Shown here one piece after another: positions 30,491-33,544 of a stretch of 33,544 nucleotides of DNA. Position numbers and translations under genes: made by a program. Below the pieces are notes generated by a model. It saw nothing but the letters and a program-made list of their open reading frames with translations, was not told the origin of the DNA and made no database searches. The first letter of the stretch is position 1. Every line of letters starts with the position of its first letter. This DNA comes from a virus: the IMG/VR virus record IMGVR_UViG_3300046810_000239, positions 1-33,544 of that record. One strand, 5' to 3'.

Positions 30491-31336
30491 ATGCCTGCAT
30501 TGGAGCAGTTACAGTCGGGGCTGAAATACCTCTCTTCGGCCGGGGAAACCGGCCGGCGCAGCCTGGACGGCATGCTGGGGCCGATGAATGGCGCGATCGG
30601 GGAAATTACCGGCGCGGCGTCGGAGCTGGAGGATCTGCCCTTTGTCGGGCCGGTGGTGGGGGACAAGCTTCAGCGTGTCATGCGTGGGGTGCAGGCGGCT
30701 CAGGCCAAGGTCGGGCAAGTGGTGGCCACCTACAACAAGGCCAGTCGCGCGCTGTCGGGAATGGACGAGCGCCTGGGCACACTGAAGGAGCAGACCGGCA
30801 AAGCGGCGACGGCGATTAACAAGATCGCCGGCAAGGTCAGTCCGTCGTTGGCCAACGTCGTGCCGACCGGGGCCTTTGCCGCCGACGCCACGCCGGCACC
30901 GGAGGCGGTGAAGCCGTTCCCGCACCTGCTGATCATCCAGCCGCAAGACCCCAAGGCCGCGCCGTATTACTTCAACCTCGACACGGCGGCCTTTGACTCG
31001 CTGCGCCGCTCGACCGAATTCCGCTGGGCTTCCCAAGAGCGTCTTTCGCGCCGACCGGCGCAGCAGGGGATCGGCATGGGGGACGAGAAAATCACCCTCA
31101 AGGGCGTGATCTTCCCGGGCTTCAAGGGCGGTCTGAAACAGCTCGATACGCTGCGCGCGCTCGGCGCCCAGCTTCAGCCGCTGACGCTGACCACGGGCTA
31201 TGGCGACGTGCTGGGGACGTGGTGCCTGAAGAGCGTCGAGGAAGATCAAAGCGTGCTGATGCACGGCGGGATTCCGCGTAAACAAGAGTTCACCCTGGAG
31301 TTTGTACGCTATGGCGACGACATGCAGGACGTCTGA
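30491..31336 (+). CDS. U: Tail protein U with long N-terminal extension
   Basis: The C-terminal half (residues about 135-281) is a P2 gpU-like tail protein: HLLIIQPQDPKAAPYYFNLD, RSTEFRWASQERLSRRPAQQ, ITLKGVIFPGFKGGLKQLDT and IPRKQEFTLEFVRYGDDM. gpU is usually about 150-160 residues, so the first 130 residues are extra. They are helical and rich in Ala, Gly, Lys and Val (LPFVGPVVGDKLQRVMRGVQ, SALSGMDERLG-type helices). The whole frame has normal codon use and a GGGGG sequence near the start ATG, so the extension appears genuine. Confidence 0.88.
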   Translation: MPALEQLQSGLKYLSSAGETGRRSLDGMLGPMNGAIGEITGAASELEDLPFVGPVVGDKLQRVMRGVQAAQAKVGQVVATYNKASRALSGMDERLGTLKEQTGKAATAINKIAGKVSPSLANVVPTGAFAADATPAPEAVKPFPHLLIIQPQDPKAAPYYFNLDTAAFDSLRRSTEFRWASQERLSRRPAQQGIGMGDEKITLKGVIFPGFKGGLKQLDTLRALGAQLQPLTLTTGYGDVLGTWCLKSVEEDQSVLMHGGIPRKQEFTLEFVRYGDDMQDV

Positions 31337-31517
31337 CGGGGATCTGCTGGACACCATCTGTCATAACTTCTATGGCCACCTGAACGGCAGTGTCGAGGCG
31401 GTGCTTGATGCCAATCAGGGCTTGGCCGAAGAGCCCCAGCCGTTTCGCACTGGCGTGCTGATCCGTCTGCCGGATCTGGCGGCTGCGGTGGAAGAACACG
31501 TAACCCTGTGGGACTGA
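31311..31517 (+). CDS. X: Tail protein X (LysM-like)
   Basis: This 68-residue protein starts at ATG 31311 inside the end of gene U (26-base overlap). It has the LysM-like P2 gpX pattern: TSDGDLLDTICHNFYGHLNG, EAVLDANQGLAEEPQPFRTG and VLIRLPDL. It is a small hub or tail-tip component next to U and D, as in P2. Confidence 0.9.
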   Translation: MATTCRTSDGDLLDTICHNFYGHLNGSVEAVLDANQGLAEEPQPFRTGVLIRLPDLAAAVEEHVTLWD

Positions 31518-31547
31518 CCCCGACCGGATTTGTTGCTGGCGCCGCGT

Positions 31548-31563
31548 GCGTTACGCGTAACGC
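31548..31563. repeat. Palindrome GCGTTACGCGTAACGC (copy 2)
   Basis: This 16-bp perfect palindrome between genes X and D has the same central 12 bases as 25767-25778. It lies 10 bases before a terminator-like hairpin. Confidence 0.7.
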
Positions 31564-31572
31564 CTCTCCCCT

Positions 31573-31599
31573 AAACCCGCCGTGTGCGGGTTTTCTTTT
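31573..31599 (+). terminator. Terminator-like hairpin before gene D
   Basis: AAACCCGC (31573-31580) and GCGGGTTT (31586-31593), loop CGTGT, are followed by T, C and TTTT. The gene D ATG follows at 31611. Confidence 0.7.
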
Positions 31600-31610
31600 G
31601 GAAGCCATTC

Positions 31611-32660
31611 ATGAACCCCATGTTTCGCATCGTCGCCGATGGTGCCGACATCACCGGCCTGATCAACGATCGGCTGTTGTTGCTGCGCACGTCGGACAAG
31701 CCCGGCATGGAGTCGGACGAGTTTGAGTTGCGCATTGATGACCGTGACGGCCTGGTCACGCTGCCCCGTCGTGGTGCCGGGATCGAGGTCTACCTGGGCT
31801 ATGCCGAGACGGGCCTGGCGCGCCAGGGCCGCTATGTGGTCGATGAGGTCGAGGTGTCGGGTCCGCCGGATACGATCGTGATCAAGGGCAAGGCCAGCGA
31901 CATGCGCGGCAGTGGCAAGACCATTCGCAGCGGGAGCTGGGAGGACGTGCCGCTGTCGAAGATCGTGACCGATGTCGCGGCGCGCAATGGCTGGGAGCCG
32001 GTGTGTCCGGTGACGACGAAGGTCGTCCGGGCGGACCAGCTCAGTGAGTCCGACTTTAATTTCATCACCCGTCTGGCCAAACAATACGACTGCACGGCCA
32101 AAGTCGCGGACGACAAACTGTTGGTAATGCCGCGCCAAGCGGGGCAAAACGCAAGCGGCAAGGCGTTCGGCGTGATCACCCTGACGCGCAGCGACGTGAG
32201 CCGCTGGCAGTTTCGCCTGGGCGATCGCAACACGCACAAATCCGTGGCCACCAAGCACCAAGACAAGAAAACCGGAAAGCTTGAGGTCGTGTCCCTGGAC
32301 AACGACGACCTGCCGGACGGCCTGCCCTCAGTGCATACCGATCGGCACATTCACCCGAACAAGACCGCCGCCGAATCAGCGGCCAAGGCGCGCTTGGCGG
32401 CCTTCAACCGTTCCAGCGCCGGGGTGCGCTTTGAAATGCCCGGGCGCACCGACCTGTTTGCCGAGCGCTCGATCAATGCCCAGGGCTTCAAGGTCGGGCT
32501 TGATGGCGAGTACCTGACGGATTCGGTGGAGCAGGTGTTCACCCAAGCCGGCTGGTCGACCACCGTCGAGTGCAACGGCGGCAAGAGCGGTAAGGCCAAC
32601 GCCAAGGGTAAGAAAAAGAAGAAGGCGGCGAAGCCGGTCAAAGTCGTCAGTCTGAAATAG
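31611..32660 (+). CDS. D: Late control D / baseplate hub protein
   Basis: This 349-residue protein is of the P2 gpD family, the hub around the spike (related to VgrG and T4 gp27). The start ATG 31611 (MNPMFRIVADGADITGLIND) is chosen over a GTG inside the hairpin. Typical stretches are DEFELRIDDRDGLVTLPRRG, GYAETGLARQGRYVVDEVEV and SDFNFITRLAKQYDCTAKVA. The C-terminus has an unusual Lys-rich tail (about 325-349; GKKKKKAAKPVK). Confidence 0.93.
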   Translation: MNPMFRIVADGADITGLINDRLLLLRTSDKPGMESDEFELRIDDRDGLVTLPRRGAGIEVYLGYAETGLARQGRYVVDEVEVSGPPDTIVIKGKASDMRGSGKTIRSGSWEDVPLSKIVTDVAARNGWEPVCPVTTKVVRADQLSESDFNFITRLAKQYDCTAKVADDKLLVMPRQAGQNASGKAFGVITLTRSDVSRWQFRLGDRNTHKSVATKHQDKKTGKLEVVSLDNDDLPDGLPSVHTDRHIHPNKTAAESAAKARLAAFNRSSAGVRFEMPGRTDLFAERSINAQGFKVGLDGEYLTDSVEQVFTQAGWSTTVECNGGKSGKANAKGKKKKKAAKPVKVVSLK

Positions 32661-32680
32661 CGCCCCGGCGCGCCCCATCG

Positions 32681-32702
32681 GCCGCCGCGTGCGGCTTTTT
32701 TT
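32681..32702 (+). terminator. Terminator-like hairpin before the endolysin
   Basis: GCCGC (32681-32685) and GCGGC (32691-32695), loop CGCGT, are followed by seven T. The endolysin ribosome binding site (TGGAG) lies immediately after it. Confidence 0.65.
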
Positions 32703-32717
32703 ATGCCTGGAGTATGT

Positions 32718-33281
32718 ATGTCCATCACTGAGCAGCAGTTACAACGCATCATGCCCAACGCCCGCCGCCAAGCGGGTATTTTTGTATCCGCCCTAAATAC
32801 AGCAATGGTGCATCGGCAGATCAATACGCCGAAACGGCAAGCCGCGTTCCTGGCCCAGCTCGGCCATGAGTCAGGTCAGCTGCAGTATGTCCGCGAACTG
32901 GGCGGCGATCAGTACCTGAGCAAATATGACACCGGCAACTTGGCCGTAAAACTGGGCAACACCACGGAACCGGACGGAGACGGCCAGCGTTATCGCGGTC
33001 GCGGCCTAATCCAGATCACCGGCTATAGCAACTATCTGCGCTGCAGTCTGGCGCTGTTCGGCGACGAACGTTTGCTGCGCGCGCCTGAGCTGCTCGAGCT
33101 GCCGCAGTGGGCGGCCGAGTCGGCGGCGTGGTTCTGGTGGGTACGCGAGCTGAACTCCCTGGCGGACCGGGACGAGTTCGAGGCGATCACCCGAAAGATC
33201 AACGGCGGGCTCAACGGCTTGGCCGATCGCCTGCAACTTTGGACCCGGGCGAGGGCAGTGCTATGCGTGTCGTCGACCTGA
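32718..33281 (+). CDS. Endolysin, glycoside hydrolase family 19
   Basis: This 187-residue enzyme (MSITEQQLQRIMPNARRQAG) cleaves peptidoglycan and belongs to the GH19 (chitinase-like) family used by many Pseudomonas phages. Catalytic Glu51 lies in QLGHESGQL, and the substrate-groove motif YRGRGLIQITGYSNY is at about 95-110. AAWFWWVRELN and the NGGLNGLADR segment near the end are also family marks. No signal peptide is seen, so it depends on the holin. CTGGAG lies 5 bases before the ATG. Confidence 0.93.
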   Translation: MSITEQQLQRIMPNARRQAGIFVSALNTAMVHRQINTPKRQAAFLAQLGHESGQLQYVRELGGDQYLSKYDTGNLAVKLGNTTEPDGDGQRYRGRGLIQITGYSNYLRCSLALFGDERLLRAPELLELPQWAAESAAWFWWVRELNSLADRDEFEAITRKINGGLNGLADRLQLWTRARAVLCVSST

Positions 33282-33544
33282 TCCCCGCACCGTACCGTCT
33301 GTTAGCCGTTGGTGCACTGCTGGCCGCATTGATCGGTGGATCCGCCGCGTCAGCCTGGAAGGTGCAGGACTGGCGCTACGGTAAGCAACTCGCCGAACTG
33401 GTCGGCCTGCACCAGAGCGATCTGGTCGCCATTAGCAACGCCGCCGCTGACCAGGTGCGCACAGCACAGGAAAAGCGCTTAGCCCTTGAGCGACGGCTGT
33501 CGGCCAGTGAACAAACCCATTACAAGGAACTCAGCGATGCTCAA
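33263..33544 (+). CDS. Rz-like i-spanin (3' end cut by window edge)
   Basis: Ninety-four residues are visible (MRVVDLIPAPYRLLAVGALL). One transmembrane helix lies at about residues 11-31, followed by a periplasmic coiled-coil portion rich in Ala, Gln, Glu and Lys (QVRTAQEKRLALERRLSASE). This is the layout of Rz inner-membrane spanins, which fuse inner and outer membranes at the end of lysis. It overlaps the endolysin gene by 19 bases. An outer-membrane partner (Rz1), if present, would lie in or beyond its end. Confidence 0.88.
   Translation, partial: MRVVDLIPAPYRLLAVGALLAALIGGSAASAWKVQDWRYGKQLAELVGLHQSDLVAISNAAADQVRTAQEKRLALERRLSASEQTHYKELSDAQ

Overview
The window is most of a temperate phage genome integrated in a Pseudomonas chromosome, probably of the P. 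fluorescens group. The evidence is the roughly 60% GC content and codon use, a PrtN-family pyocin activator gene, and Pseudomonas-type early phage genes (DUF2303, CII/CP76 family, primase-helicase, LydA-type holin). Both window ends cut into genes: the integrase on the left and an i-spanin gene on the right. Neither att site is visible.

Layout. (1) 1-4842, minus strand: a leftward early operon. In transcription order it holds a small protein, a deoxynucleotide kinase, a KilAC-like winged-helix protein, a hypothetical gene, a PrtN-like activator, another hypothetical, a DUF2303 protein, a small membrane-anchored protein, an excisionase-like protein and the integrase. (2) 4843-5823: the immunity switch, with a LexA-like CI repressor, the divergent promoters PL and PR, the repressor's own promoter, and at least four copies of a short operator-like motif. 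(3) 5824-10550, plus strand: the rightward early operon of Cro, a CII-like protein, a small zinc-finger (DksA/TraR type) protein and a large primase-helicase. A repeat array that looks like a replication origin follows, then a gene in the position of a late regulator. (4) 10551-11193: a control region with a PrtN P-box-like repeat, terminators and one gene on the opposite strand. (5) 11194-12460: holin, a small regulator-like gene and the probable cos region. (6) 12461-20316: a lambda-type head module (terminase, gpW, portal, ClpP-like protease, decoration protein, capsid, FII, Z). (7) 20309-32660: a P2-type contractile-tail module (V, W, J, I, fibre H and its chaperone, sheath FI, tube FII, E/E', tape measure T, U, X, D). 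(8) 32718-33544: a GH19 endolysin and an i-spanin, far from the holin.

How it may work together. CI binds the short AGT-N3-ACT-type sites. These sit at exactly the same place in PL and PR, and another lies inside the repressor's own promoter. When CI is cleaved, PL should express the PrtN-like activator. A repeat matching the pyocin P-box (ATTG-N2-GT units at 11-bp spacing) lies just before the late region. The phage may therefore run its late genes through a private copy of the PrtR-PrtN circuit that controls pyocins.

The most striking unexplained element is a family of RNA hairpins. Five stems with unrelated sequences all display the same loop, CCTCTCACCA followed by an A-rich stretch. They occur in both the leftward and the rightward early transcripts, always in the sense orientation: one at the very start of the PL transcript and three in tandem between cro and the CII-like gene. 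Other points of interest are the iteron-like array after the primase, the terminator hairpins placed inside the late operon (two beside the palindrome GTTACGCGTAAC), a probable +1 frameshift in the tail assembly gene, and the split lysis cassette.
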